Assembly: GCA_964421595.1 (NCBI GenBank)
Contig: CAYQXY010000006.1
Span: forward strand, 1 to 64,000
Reading direction: 5' to 3'
From: PXAP01 sp964421595
GTDB lineage: Bacteria > Bacteroidota > Bacteroidia > Bacteroidales > PUMT01
DNA length: 64,000 bases
Shown: one piece after another, positions 26,884-35,890 of the stretch
Layout: each line of letters opens with the position of its first letter
Position numbering within the stretch: the stretch's first letter is position 1
Program-made: the position numbers and the translations under genes
Notes under the pieces: generated by a model
What the model was told of the DNA's origin: nothing
Seen by the model: the letters and a program-made list of their open reading frames with translations, nothing else
Database searches by the model: none

Positions 26884-27285
26884 ATGGAAAAAAGAATAGC
26901 TGTTCCCCTGGAAAATGATTTATTGTGCACTCATTTTGGTCACTGCCAGAGTTTTGCGATTGTTAGTACAGTTGACGGATTAATTTCCGGTATAAAAGTC
27001 GAAAATCCGCCTGAGCATACACCGGGTGCATATCCGCGATGGATCGCCGGACTTGGAGTGTCGGTCGTAATAGCCGGAGGAATTGGTCAGAAGGCGATAG
27101 CACTGTTAAATGAGCAAAATATTGATGTATTCATTGGTGCTCCTGTTAAATCAGCAAAAGACCTTGTTGCTGATTTTCTGGCTGATAAACTAAGTCTGAA
27201 TGCTAATTACTGCGACCGGCACGAACATCATCATGGAGATCATTCCTCCGGAAATAAGCATCACCATGGCAGCTGCAGGCATTAA
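26884..27285 (+). CDS. NifX/NafY-fold protein with a His-rich C-terminal tail
   Basis: A 133-residue second member of the family (RIAVPLENDLLCTHFGHCQS; TPGAYPRWIAGLGVSVVIAG; GIGQKAIALLNEQNIDVFIG). The last 25 residues contain HEHHHGDHSSGNKHHHGSCRH-like composition, with about ten His and two Cys. CTHFGHC near the start and the tail are plausible metal sites. The tail suggests storage or transfer of nickel, zinc or an Fe-S/metal cluster; that is inference. Operon with the DUF134 gene and its paralogue. Confidence 0.85.
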   Translation: MEKRIAVPLENDLLCTHFGHCQSFAIVSTVDGLISGIKVENPPEHTPGAYPRWIAGLGVSVVIAGGIGQKAIALLNEQNIDVFIGAPVKSAKDLVADFLADKLSLNANYCDRHEHHHGDHSSGNKHHHGSCRH

Positions 27286-27466
27286 ATAATCTGATGACTG
27301 TTAATGGCTGCCACTAGAAGATAATTGAAAATTATTTCGCGGCCCATAGTTCAGACAAAATTCCAGGCAGAATTGTTTGAACTGACTTTCTGAGAACCGA
27401 TCATTTGATGTGAGATAGCATTAAAGAAGAATTTTTCTGTTTTGCAAAATTTAAACTGAGGTGCAA

Positions 27467-28318
27467 ATGATAGACAACAGGTGCAGTCATTGTATATATC
27501 AAACATATCAGCGTCTTATCGGGGAACTCAATATTGGGCTTTCCCGGGAGGATGAATTTAATTCCTTTTTCAGGGAATTAACCAGCCGTGAAATTGCGCA
27601 GACTGCCCCGCAGATTCATCGTGAGCTTAATATGAAGTTTATTGAGTTAACTGGTAACGGGGACTTGTTTGCTCATGAAAAAGAATCCAGCAATCAGACT
27701 GCAATGGATCTGTATAAAATATGGAAACCGAGGGTACAGTCATCTGATGACCCCTTTAACCTGGCAATGAGGATTGCCATTGCAGGCAATATAATGGATT
27801 ATGGTGCAGGTTGCAGCTTTGATATAAATAAGACTGTCGACGATGTAATCACTGCAGAACTTGCAATAGACGATTCATCTTTCCTGAAGCAGAAAACAGG
27901 GGAATCTGAGACAATTCTGTACCTTGGCGACAATGCAGGTGAAATTGTTTTTGATAGATTGTTTATTGAAACCATCAATTCCGGAAGTGTGGTTTATGCT
28001 GTTAAGTCCGCCCCGGTACTAAACGATGTGACCATGAAAGATGCAAAAGATACCGGAATGGATAAGGTAGCCCGCGTAATTTCCAACGGCTACGCAGCTC
28101 CGTCTACAATTCTTTCGGAATGCAGTAAGGAATTCCTGGATATATTCTCTTCGGCCGGTCTGATTATCTCAAAGGGGCAGGGCAATCTCGAGGGCCTCAT
28201 TTCTTTAAAGGACCCAAGATTATTTTTTTTATTGATGGCAAAGTGTGACGTAATAGCTGATATGCTGAAGGTTCGAAAAGGAAGCCTGGTTGTTGCAAAC
28301 AGCTGTTCCTCCAAATGA
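27467..28318 (+). CDS. DUF89 / ARMT1-like domain protein
   Basis: About 283 residues. An N-terminal Cys pair (RCSHCIYQTYQRL) is followed by the domain proper with AIAGNIMDYGAG (about 107), the metal-site motif YLGDNAGEIVFDRLFIE (about 152-168), YAVKSAPVLNDVTMKDA and IISKGQGNLEGL (about 233-244). DUF89 proteins are metal-dependent phosphatases acting on damaged or surplus sugar phosphates; this archaeal-type branch often accompanies MTH1175-like genes. ATG 27467 is preferred over GTG 27461 because GAGG sits five bases in front of it. A 180-base gap separates it from the NifX-like pair. Confidence 0.8.
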   Translation: MIDNRCSHCIYQTYQRLIGELNIGLSREDEFNSFFRELTSREIAQTAPQIHRELNMKFIELTGNGDLFAHEKESSNQTAMDLYKIWKPRVQSSDDPFNLAMRIAIAGNIMDYGAGCSFDINKTVDDVITAELAIDDSSFLKQKTGESETILYLGDNAGEIVFDRLFIETINSGSVVYAVKSAPVLNDVTMKDAKDTGMDKVARVISNGYAAPSTILSECSKEFLDIFSSAGLIISKGQGNLEGLISLKDPRLFFLLMAKCDVIADMLKVRKGSLVVANSCSSK

Positions 28319-28351
28319 ATTAATAGTAATTCAGCGTTTCTGCAATCTGCC

Positions 28352-29257
28352 TTAAAGGTACTTCAGAACTTTTCGATAGGGTGCCAGCAGAGTATTCCAC
28401 GGGAATTCAGAAAGGATCATCAAAACAAGTATGGCCGGTTCGAAATGGATGGCTGCAAGAACTATGGCCATACCGTTGTTTTTGTAAACAGTACTTATTG
28501 TAACAGCAATCTGACCTGGCTTGTCCAGTCTTTTCCCAATAAAATACCCTATAATATGGAGTACCAGGTAAACAAGGTACATGTAGCCGACTTTCCAGAA
28601 CACATTTAATGTGTCAGTCAGTATCAACTCCCTCTGGGAGCCCATCGCAGCATAGACCATTATAAAAATTATAAAGATATTCACGGAGGTAAATTTGTTT
28701 TTCCCTTTCTCTACCAATCCGGGAACAAACTTTCTTATTATGATAGAGAGAACCAGCGGCACAAACACAAGTACTGCCAGATCGGTAAACATCTCAAGGG
28801 AATTAATCGACAATCCTTCATACTTAACCAGCATAAAAATTACAGGAACGGTAAAAGGTGCAACCAGTGAGGTGATAATAGCAATGCTGACAGAAAGGGC
28901 GATATTCCCTCTGACTATATCTGTGAGGGTAGGAGATGAAACCGCAGCTGGCATTGCTGTCAGTAAAAGTATTCCGATGGCAAATTCCCGGTTAATAAAA
29001 TTTATTCCTGCGAATAAAACCAGTGGAATGATAAACATATAAAAGCAAAGGAGGTACAGCATTAACCTGTAATCCCTTATTTGTGTAATTATTTGTACCA
29101 GGTTTGTTTTCAGAAAGACCAAAAGCAGCATTAGCATTAATAATGGCTTAAGCAGCGACATGAAAAAATCATTGTAAACAGGATAACTCAATCCCAGTGC
29201 AATGCCTGCCAAAAGAAAAACCCAGAAATAATTCTCGATAAAATGAAAAACCCTCAT
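28352..29257 (-). CDS. Bile acid:sodium symporter (BASS) family transporter
   Basis: A 301-residue integral membrane protein with eight or nine hydrophobic helices. It matches the SBF/BASS fold: a Pro-rich crossover helix (LLTAMPAAVSSPTLTDIVRG, about 97-116) and a second crossover near VTISTVYKNNGMAIVLAAIH (about 255). Members move organic acids, pantothenate or similar anions with Na+; the substrate here cannot be told. It converges with the DUF89 gene end-to-end and has no operon partner. Confidence 0.85.
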   Translation of the reverse strand: MRVFHFIENYFWVFLLAGIALGLSYPVYNDFFMSLLKPLLMLMLLLVFLKTNLVQIITQIRDYRLMLYLLCFYMFIIPLVLFAGINFINREFAIGILLLTAMPAAVSSPTLTDIVRGNIALSVSIAIITSLVAPFTVPVIFMLVKYEGLSINSLEMFTDLAVLVFVPLVLSIIIRKFVPGLVEKGKNKFTSVNIFIIFIMVYAAMGSQRELILTDTLNVFWKVGYMYLVYLVLHIIGYFIGKRLDKPGQIAVTISTVYKNNGMAIVLAAIHFEPAILVLMILSEFPWNTLLAPYRKVLKYL

Positions 29258-29785
29258 CAGAAATAGTGTTGAATATTATACCTCAAAAACCAGCCTTTAT
29301 GGAAGATTTTGGAATTTTATGCGAATATAGAGCTATAAATCGATTTGAACTTGAGAATTAATAAATCAGGCACATTTTTTTCTTAACAAATGATACGGAT
29401 TTTTAAAAACCCGAGTTTGAAAATTATGATATATTTATCCTGTAAAAACAAAAGCTAAAACTGGTCCAAATATTACCATAATCGAATTACAGAATGTACC
29501 GCTTCGTTTGCCCCGGTTCCTTTCATCCATTACTGTTGGCGCAATTGGAAGTTTACGATTTTTGTATAAATTTAGCCCGTATTCTTGTTTAAGAGACCAG
29601 GGACAAGGTATTTGAAATGCATGAAGGAATGAGGCATTTTTTAAGCAGCCGTAATAAAATTTTGGATAAAAATAATCATGTTCATTTGAAACTTTTATCC
29701 GGGTTGTATTGTATGATCATGTAAAATCAGGAATTCGGCTTTGACCTGGAATTCCGTAAGCAGAATAAAATTCATCTTAGATATA
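29258..29785. other. Intergenic between divergent genes
   Basis: About 530 bases between the BASS gene and the exported YD-like protein. AT-rich; no RNA gene, strong palindrome or exact TAnnTTTG promoter with correct spacing was recognised. Nothing else supportable. Confidence 0.35.
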
Positions 29786-30655
29786 ATGAACCGACTTATA
29801 ATATTGGTTATCTCCCTGTTTTCTTTCACACTAGCTCACTCACAGGGAGTAAAACCCCAAAATGTTTACCGGGTTACCGTTACCAGCAGGTATGTACTGG
29901 AAAATGGCGAGAGAACCAGTCAGTTCTTTGCAGTTAATCAGGAAATATCTGATTCCCTGGGCCGTCTTCATACTGAGATCGACTACAACTGGGAAACACG
30001 TCACCCCGACAATTACCGATGGCATTTTTTCGACAGCATGGTACATGTGAGAACAGATTTTTTCGTAAAAGAGCAGATTGACCGGCGGGTCGTTTATGAA
30101 TATAACGGAAAAGGAGCTGTGGTGCGTGAGTTTCATTTTCAATTTCAGGACGGCGATTCCTCTCTGTTTAAAACGATAAGCTATTCATATAATTCAGATG
30201 GATTACCCACGCAGACAGAAGCAGTTAATGAAAATGGGAGACGACTGTACAGGGCAAGGTCTACTTTTGACAGCCGGGGCACCGAAATAAAACGACGGGT
30301 AAGTGGCAGGAGAGGAGAGCCTGCTGATAAAATAAAAAGACTTGACAGGACAGTTGAATATGACAGCCTTGGACAGATGGTTACAGAAACTTCTCAGATT
30401 CGAATGTCAGATGGTTCCAGACCTACATATTCGAAAAAGTATATGTACGACCCGGAGGGAAATGTTGCAGAGATCATAGAACTTGATGCGAATGGGAGAC
30501 AGGTTTCAAGAACAGAATACGTCTGGCAGCCAAACCGCGACCGCATAAGCCGGATTATATATTATGACGGCAATGACCAGCTTGAAAAGTATCTTGCCAA
30601 AAGGTATGAAATATATCGGACCAATGACCGCAGGCAAAGGGTAATTGATTATTGA
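29786..30655 (+). CDS. Exported protein with YD/RHS-like repeats
   Basis: About 289 residues from ATG 29786, which gives a clean signal peptide (MNRLIILVISLFSFTLAHSQ); an earlier in-frame ATG at 29741 would bury it. The mature part repeats a pattern of YDSLGQMVTETSQ, FDSRGTEIKRR, YDPEGNVAEIIELDANGRQV, which resembles YD/RHS repeats of bacterial surface proteins. It is too short to be an RHS toxin delivery shell and has no C-terminal toxin domain or sorting tail. Function unknown; envelope location inferred. Confidence 0.7.
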   Translation: MNRLIILVISLFSFTLAHSQGVKPQNVYRVTVTSRYVLENGERTSQFFAVNQEISDSLGRLHTEIDYNWETRHPDNYRWHFFDSMVHVRTDFFVKEQIDRRVVYEYNGKGAVVREFHFQFQDGDSSLFKTISYSYNSDGLPTQTEAVNENGRRLYRARSTFDSRGTEIKRRVSGRRGEPADKIKRLDRTVEYDSLGQMVTETSQIRMSDGSRPTYSKKYMYDPEGNVAEIIELDANGRQVSRTEYVWQPNRDRISRIIYYDGNDQLEKYLAKRYEIYRTNDRRQRVIDY

Positions 30656-30835
30656 TTAAGCCAATTACGTTTGTTTTACATATATGGAGTCCTGGTGCAG
30701 ATTAATGCCATATTTCTAATTTCAAGTCTTTCCCGAACATTTAAGGGATTGCAGACTTTGTCACTGTTTACTTAAACCAACTCCGATATGGATACAAATT
30801 ACAACATAGTCCCTTGATGAACATCAGATTATGAC

Positions 30836-31582
30836 CTAAATATTTGATTTTACTACAAAAAACTTATAAGAATAAAAGTCGGAATACTTATCGAAAATAT
30901 CTATCTCACGCTGCACACTTTCAATGACTTCCAGCTTATCTGGCTCATGCTGGTATTTTATGCGTAAACGGGCAACATTCAACGAAAGCGGATAGTAAAA
31001 ATTATTTACCCATGATGAAGCCGGTAATAAAAATTCATTAGTTAGTGTATAATCGTTTTCCTTAATAAGCTGCCGTATTTCCTTATCATCCATCATTCCA
31101 GGAACTTCACTATTCCAGAAATCGGCTAGTTCTGCCGGTGGATCTGGCTTTAACCAGCAGATATCTGAAAAAACAATATAGCCCTGTGGTTTAAGGAATT
31201 TTCGCCAGTTTTGCAAGCCGTTCTTTATGCCTGTTATGTATATGGCGCCTTCAGACCAGAGTACATCAAAATGTGACAATGGTAATTCCAATGCATTCAT
31301 ATCGCCCAGCTGCACCGACACTATAGAACCTAATCCTGCATCAGAAGCCTTTTGTTTTAAATCATCAAGGTAAGATTGATAATTGTCAATTGCAAGAATG
31401 CTTCCTTTTATATGCTGTGCAAGATAAAGCGTTTGGAAACCTGTTCCGCAGCCGATATCAGCCATTTGGATTTCTGAATTTGAAAAAGGGATACTTTTCA
31501 ATGCATCAAGTGATACACAAACATCGCCGGGGCCTTGCCTGGGCAATTTGCTGAACACCTCATAAAATACTTCGTCATTCAT
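30836..31582 (-). CDS. Class I SAM-dependent methyltransferase
   Basis: A 248-residue cytoplasmic protein. Motif I is MADIGCGTGFQTLYLAQHI (about 41-58), the acidic end of strand 2 is ILAIDNYQ, and later motifs are VQLGDMNALELPLSHFDVLW (about 95-114) and LKPQGYIVFSDICWL (about 138). It belongs to the Methyltransf_11/25 group; small-molecule substrate unknown. Divergent from the PAS-LuxR gene 69 bases away, so the regulator may control it. Confidence 0.85.
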   Translation of the reverse strand: MNDEVFYEVFSKLPRQGPGDVCVSLDALKSIPFSNSEIQMADIGCGTGFQTLYLAQHIKGSILAIDNYQSYLDDLKQKASDAGLGSIVSVQLGDMNALELPLSHFDVLWSEGAIYITGIKNGLQNWRKFLKPQGYIVFSDICWLKPDPPAELADFWNSEVPGMMDDKEIRQLIKENDYTLTNEFLLPASSWVNNFYYPLSLNVARLRIKYQHEPDKLEVIESVQREIDIFDKYSDFYSYKFFVVKSNI

Positions 31583-31616
31583 AATTTTTATTTAATTTTT
31601 GATGACAAATTTCCTT

Positions 31617-31624
31617 TATTTTTG
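31617..31624 (+). promoter_or_regulatory. Candidate -7 element of the PAS-LuxR gene
   Basis: TATTTTTG matches TAnnTTTG and lies 27 bases before the start codon at 31652. A TTTG at 31598-31601 is only 15 bases upstream, closer than normal for a -33 element, so the assignment is tentative. Confidence 0.35.
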
Positions 31625-31651
31625 AATGATAAAAAATAGTCATTTATAACT

Positions 31652-32425
31652 ATGCCGGCAACTGATTTTAACCAATTCCAAATGGTGTTTTATGATAACA
31701 TGAAACATATGAAACAACAATTGGTAAAGCCTGATTATTCTCAGGCAGAATATCTCAGAAAAGTTGCTCAAACCTATGATTCCATTGAAAACCGTCCAAC
31801 ATATATTCTTGATTTATATACATCCGATTTTTTCTTTGTTTCAGAACGATACTTAAACCTGCTTGGATATAATGCAAACACGCCCATAAATTTTAATTTC
31901 TTTATGGACGTTTTACACCCCGATGATTATTGGATTACGACTTATGCCCCGGTTGACTATTTAACCTTCCTTAAAACTATAACTCCCGAGGAACAGTTTC
32001 ATTATAAACTGGTTTCTGATTTTCGTTTAAGAATGCCTACAGGGGAATATGTGAGAGTAATAGAACAAATAATTTTACTGCATACCGACAGTAAAGGAAA
32101 TTCATGGTTAATTCTGGCAATTTGTGATATATCTCCCAATCAAAACCTGAATACACAGTCAAGCGGTAAAATTATCTCAACTACTACGGGCGAAATGGTT
32201 AAGCCAATCGGCGAGCATCAATTGCAAAATCCCTCACTGAACTTAACCAAACGTGAGAAAGAGATATTGCTGTTTATTTCAAAAGGCTTTGCAAGTAAAC
32301 AAATAGCTGGTAAGCTACAAATAAGCACCAATACAGTAAACAATCACCGACGAAACATACTTTGCAAAACTGGCTGTTTAAATACATTCGAAGCTATAAA
32401 ATATGTAGGAGGAGGATTATTATAG
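31652..32425 (+). CDS. PAS-like / LuxR-type transcriptional regulator
   Basis: A 257-residue regulator. The N-terminal sensor is PAS_3-like: TYILDLYTSDFFFVSERYLN, LLGYNANTPINFNFFMDVLHPDD (about 47-90), and VIEQIILLHTDSKGNSWLIL (about 130-150). The C-terminal HTH is typical LuxR (LTKREKEILLFISKGFASKQ and IAGKLQISTNTVNNHRRNIL, about 195-235). It lacks a receiver domain, so it is not a response regulator. Family is common in Bacteroidota. Target genes may include the divergent methyltransferase. Confidence 0.85.
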   Translation: MPATDFNQFQMVFYDNMKHMKQQLVKPDYSQAEYLRKVAQTYDSIENRPTYILDLYTSDFFFVSERYLNLLGYNANTPINFNFFMDVLHPDDYWITTYAPVDYLTFLKTITPEEQFHYKLVSDFRLRMPTGEYVRVIEQIILLHTDSKGNSWLILAICDISPNQNLNTQSSGKIISTTTGEMVKPIGEHQLQNPSLNLTKREKEILLFISKGFASKQIAGKLQISTNTVNNHRRNILCKTGCLNTFEAIKYVGGGLL

Positions 32426-32478
32426 TTAGGTTTCAGGAATTTCATAAAATATTCAATTATAAAAAAATCACTACTGAT

Positions 32479-32839
32479 TTAATCTGCTATAATTAATCTT
32501 CCCTGCTTTGGTCGGTTTGATAGTATCACTAACCTATAATAGCCACCATCTGATTCGTTAACTTCCGGTTGGCTTCATAATCATGATGATTTCCCCCTGA
32601 ATCATACCATAAGTCTTTAATTCTAATTTGGAATTTTTAGCTTGTATTTCAGTCCACGCTAATCTTAAACTACCTGGTGCAATTAGCTGAATTATTTTTA
32701 GACTACAGGGCAAATGAAAATGATTTGCATGTTGGTCATTAAATTTGGTTAATTGGACATGACAGAATTTGATTTCATCCAATTCATTGGGCCGTTGAAA
32801 CCTTTCATAGAAGATTTCGTTAAAAAAGCAGGAACTCAT
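32479..32839 (-). pseudogene. Possible decayed T9SS sorting-domain gene end
   Basis: On the minus strand, one frame ending near 32558 reads AKNSKLELKTYGMIQGE, and a second frame with stop at 32479-32481 reads SDGGYYRLVILSNRPKQ followed by GRLIIAD. The order and spacing resemble the last 60 residues of a T9SS type A sorting domain (ielyd..G......GvY.lki......gkliv) broken by a frameshift. Similarity is by pattern only and the upstream part is unrecognisable. This explains part of an otherwise empty 850-base gap. Confidence 0.3.
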
Positions 32840-33273
32840 TTTTTAAGGAGAACCTGCAGGGTGCTAATCAAAACAAATCTATTTGAAAAAACTTCTACTC
32901 TCTTCAGGATCAGACACAGGTTCGGGGACTATCTCAAAATCCTCTTTCATTCCATCCGGTACATTCCGACTCTTGCAAAATCTATGCAGGCCTTACTATT
33001 GGCAACATTTACAGCTCTCAGCAGAGCAAATACTCCGTTCAGGAAATAGATTTAACCTGGCATCCGATTCATTTTATCATCAAATCATGCTATTTAAGCA
33101 TTATGATTCCGGTTTTAATGTAAATATTAGGCCTAAATGCAACCAATCACCAAACCGCTCGTAACAAGTGACAGTGAAATCAAACAAATACAGAAAACCG
33201 ATAATTCAATTATTTAAAACAAGTCAATAACTAAAACCAATTAATTTTTTACTAAATCCTTAATTTTTCAAAA

Positions 33274-34248
33274 ATGAAAACAAATACAAAAAAGAACTTT
33301 TTAAAACTGGCCATGACTTTAATGGCTACTTTTATTTTCTCTGGTGCCATGGCACAGGTTAGTAATGGAGATTATCAACAGTATTCTGCAACCCTACAAG
33401 GTCCGTCTGAAATAGATTATGTGACCTTGCGCACGGGTGGCAGTACCGTAATGGGATACTTTGCCTCTCCCGACCCGGTTTACCACGGCAACTATAATTC
33501 CGGGGGAGGCTGGGCTTTGACGGCTGATTTTGTTTGGAATTGGACTGTTTCAGGTGGTATGGTTACTAACAAACCTGGAGTTGCAAACTACGTCGAAGTT
33601 ACTTTCACAGCTGCTGACGATTATAATATTACGGTTGCAGAGCAGGCAAGTGCTGTTTTCGGTGGTTGTGCTGATGCTACTCCTACCGAGATGGTGGTGA
33701 GGGTAATAGCTCCTCCCACTGCGACAATAACCACTGCCGATAAAACGGATTTCTGCGGTTTACAGGCTGCCCAACCGATCAATATCCGTATAGTTGAAAA
33801 TATTCCTGATGCATTGGCCACATATGCATTTGCAGTCGTTGAGACTGTTGATAGGATTGATGAGAATGATGCTGTCTTAGCAAATGTCCGTACTGTACCT
33901 AATTATGTTGACTTTACTATGGCTGTAAAAGGAGTTGCCACCGATGCCCTAGGAGGCTGGACTGCTGCATCTCCAAACTTTGATTATGACTTCAACTCTG
34001 CTGCACTCGACATAGAGAGTGGTAACAGGACCAGGTATACTTACACCCTTGTTAAGGCAACTGATGCTCCGGCTGCAGCTGGCAACGGTATAATTTCAGC
34101 AATAACAGAGAAATCTGACTATGTTGCTGCAGCTGGCGGTGCAGATTATCTGACCTATCCGTTTACAAATGCATCAGTCGTTTTTGTTGTGAACCCTGCA
34201 CCTTCAACCGGACCTATCTTTCATATACCTAACGATTTTTCATTGTAA
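33274..34248 (+). CDS. Exported repetitive beta-sandwich protein of the SprF locus
   Basis: A 324-residue secreted protein; signal peptide MKTNTKKNFLKLAMTLMATF with cleavage near AMAQ (residue 27). The mature part is rich in Thr, Ala, Asp and Val and appears to be two or three beta-sandwich modules (DFVWNWTVSGGMVTNKPGVA, VEVTFTAADDYNITV, VVETVDRIDENDAVLAN). No known domain or sorting tail is recognised. Proteins of this kind commonly precede a gliding-type C-terminal-domain protein and PorP/SprF genes, as here, and are thought to be surface or fibre components. It ends 48 bases before the type B protein. Confidence 0.7.
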   Translation: MKTNTKKNFLKLAMTLMATFIFSGAMAQVSNGDYQQYSATLQGPSEIDYVTLRTGGSTVMGYFASPDPVYHGNYNSGGGWALTADFVWNWTVSGGMVTNKPGVANYVEVTFTAADDYNITVAEQASAVFGGCADATPTEMVVRVIAPPTATITTADKTDFCGLQAAQPINIRIVENIPDALATYAFAVVETVDRIDENDAVLANVRTVPNYVDFTMAVKGVATDALGGWTAASPNFDYDFNSAALDIESGNRTRYTYTLVKATDAPAAAGNGIISAITEKSDYVAAAGGADYLTYPFTNASVVFVVNPAPSTGPIFHIPNDFSL

Positions 34249-34296
34249 TTCTAATAGATCTGCGAAAATAGTCTAGTAAACTATATAATTTAATAA

Positions 34297-35328
34297 TTGC
34301 TCCCAAGACTTCTCATATCGATTTTGATAACTCTCTTCACTGGAGTGGCCGCGCATGGACAGGTGTTACACACCGTCCATGCCGGTACTTCCGGTGCAAG
34401 GTATGCGGTTGATGAAACTCCGGGCTCGTTGTATGAATGGCATGTTGAAGATGGCGGGGTTATTTCTGCCAGCTACAATAACCAGATTGACGTGGACTGG
34501 GGTATTTCTGCCGGGATTTTTGAGATATGGGTTGTGGAGACTAATTTATTTGGTTGTGTCGGTGATACGGTCCGTACGCTAGTAGAGGTAACAGACCGTT
34601 TTGATTTTAATCCTTTTCCTTCTTTTATTGAAATATGCGAAGGCGAGACATATATTTTCGATGCAGGTAATGGTTTTGTTTCCTATTTGTGGAATGATGA
34701 CAGTGAACAGATAACCCAGACTTTTGCTGCCGAATCTGCCGGAAAATACTGGGTGCAGGTGGTCGATGAGAACGGACTGGTAGGTAGTGATACAGTGGAA
34801 CTCGTCGTGAATCCCATGCCTTTTGTTGATCTGGGTCCGGATACAACCCTGATGATAGATGAGAGTTTAGTTCTGGATGCCGGAAATGCAGGGTCAATGT
34901 ATACATGGTCGACAGGTGCAATTAGCCAGACAATTGTGGTACATGGTACAGATGCTCCTGTCACAATCTCGGTAGAGGTAACAACAATGGCGGGTTGCAT
35001 TGCCTCAGATGAAATATCTATTGAATTAAATGAAGAAGTTCAGCTAATTATCCCAACGATAATTACACCAAATGAAGATGGTTCAAATGATACATGGATA
35101 ATTACCGACATGGATGGAAACGATTTGTCCATAAATTTTCCGAAAGCTGTTGTTGAAATATTCAATCGCTGGGGAGAAACAGTTTACCGTTCACAACCTG
35201 GTTATACAACACCTTGGGATGGTACTTACAGGAACAGGCCTTTACAGATGGATTCCTATCATTATGTGATTACCTTCAATGAACCTGGATTGAAAGATAA
35301 AACAGGAAATATCACAATAGTACGCTGA
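34297..35328 (+). CDS. Type B T9SS cargo: gliding motility-associated C-terminal domain protein
   Basis: A 343-residue secreted protein. TTG at 34297 is the only useable start I find: a stop codon directly precedes it in frame, and it opens a signal peptide (LPRLLISILITLFTGVAAHG). Ig-like modules follow (about 25-235; YEWHVEDGGVISASYNNQID, FDAGNGFVSYLWNDDS, LDAGNAGSMYTWSTGA). The C-terminal type B sorting domain (about 250-343) is clear: IIPTIITPNEDGSNDTWII, VVEIFNRWGETVYRS, PWDGTYRNRPLQMDSYHYVI. This domain class is exported by the type IX system with the help of a PorP/SprF partner, which is encoded next. Confidence 0.88.
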   Translation: MLPRLLISILITLFTGVAAHGQVLHTVHAGTSGARYAVDETPGSLYEWHVEDGGVISASYNNQIDVDWGISAGIFEIWVVETNLFGCVGDTVRTLVEVTDRFDFNPFPSFIEICEGETYIFDAGNGFVSYLWNDDSEQITQTFAAESAGKYWVQVVDENGLVGSDTVELVVNPMPFVDLGPDTTLMIDESLVLDAGNAGSMYTWSTGAISQTIVVHGTDAPVTISVEVTTMAGCIASDEISIELNEEVQLIIPTIITPNEDGSNDTWIITDMDGNDLSINFPKAVVEIFNRWGETVYRSQPGYTTPWDGTYRNRPLQMDSYHYVITFNEPGLKDKTGNITIVR

Positions 35329-35349
35329 TAAAATCCTTTGACAATTAAG

Positions 35350-35390
35350 AATTCCAGACCCTGAATAGCTCAGATGTCTGGAATTTTTTT
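35350..35390 (+). terminator. Rho-independent terminator after the type B cargo gene
   Basis: AATTCCAGAC at 35350-35359 pairs perfectly with GTCTGGAATT at 35376-35385, followed by a run of T to 35390. It lies 22 bases after the stop codon and separates the cargo gene from the SprF genes. Confidence 0.85.
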
Positions 35391-35890
35391 AAATATTATT
35401 TGCCTGATATTTCTTTAATTTTAACCCACATTGCAACTGTCCGTCCATAATGTACTGATTAACTGGCCTGTCACTTTTTAAAATTCTCCAGTGTGCCACA
35501 CGGATTACAAACAACACAGCCTGTGAAGGTTCGCTACATTGCATTATTTTAATTATATGGATAATCAGACCTGGGAGTGCTTTCGAAAAGTAGTCTATAA
35601 GGCATTTTTTATATCAGAATAGTAGATACACTAATACATTATGAAATAATCTATTAAGTCAGCGGTATTAATTAGAAGTGCAGGTTCAAATAAAAAAAAT
35701 AGATAACAGTGCTTAAACTTTTCCTTTTCCCGGATGTTGAATAGCATAAAGATTAAAATGGAATATCCGGAATGTAAAATAAGTGTTTTTTATCCGCTCC
35801 GGGAATCCGTTTATCATATCTAAATATGTGTTCGTGGAAAGAAAGGCCCGAATTGTAACGATTACAGGATTGTTCCGTAGAATCAGGCAT
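35391..35890. other. Intergenic before the first SprF gene
   Basis: About 500 AT-rich bases. No gene, RNA or exact TAnnTTTG promoter was recognised; it must carry the promoter of the first SprF gene since a terminator closes the previous unit. Confidence 0.3.

Noticed and set aside
26546..27285. Evidence of nitrogen fixation
   Set aside because: Free-standing NifX/MTH1175-like proteins are widespread in organisms without nitrogenase; no nif structural genes are present.
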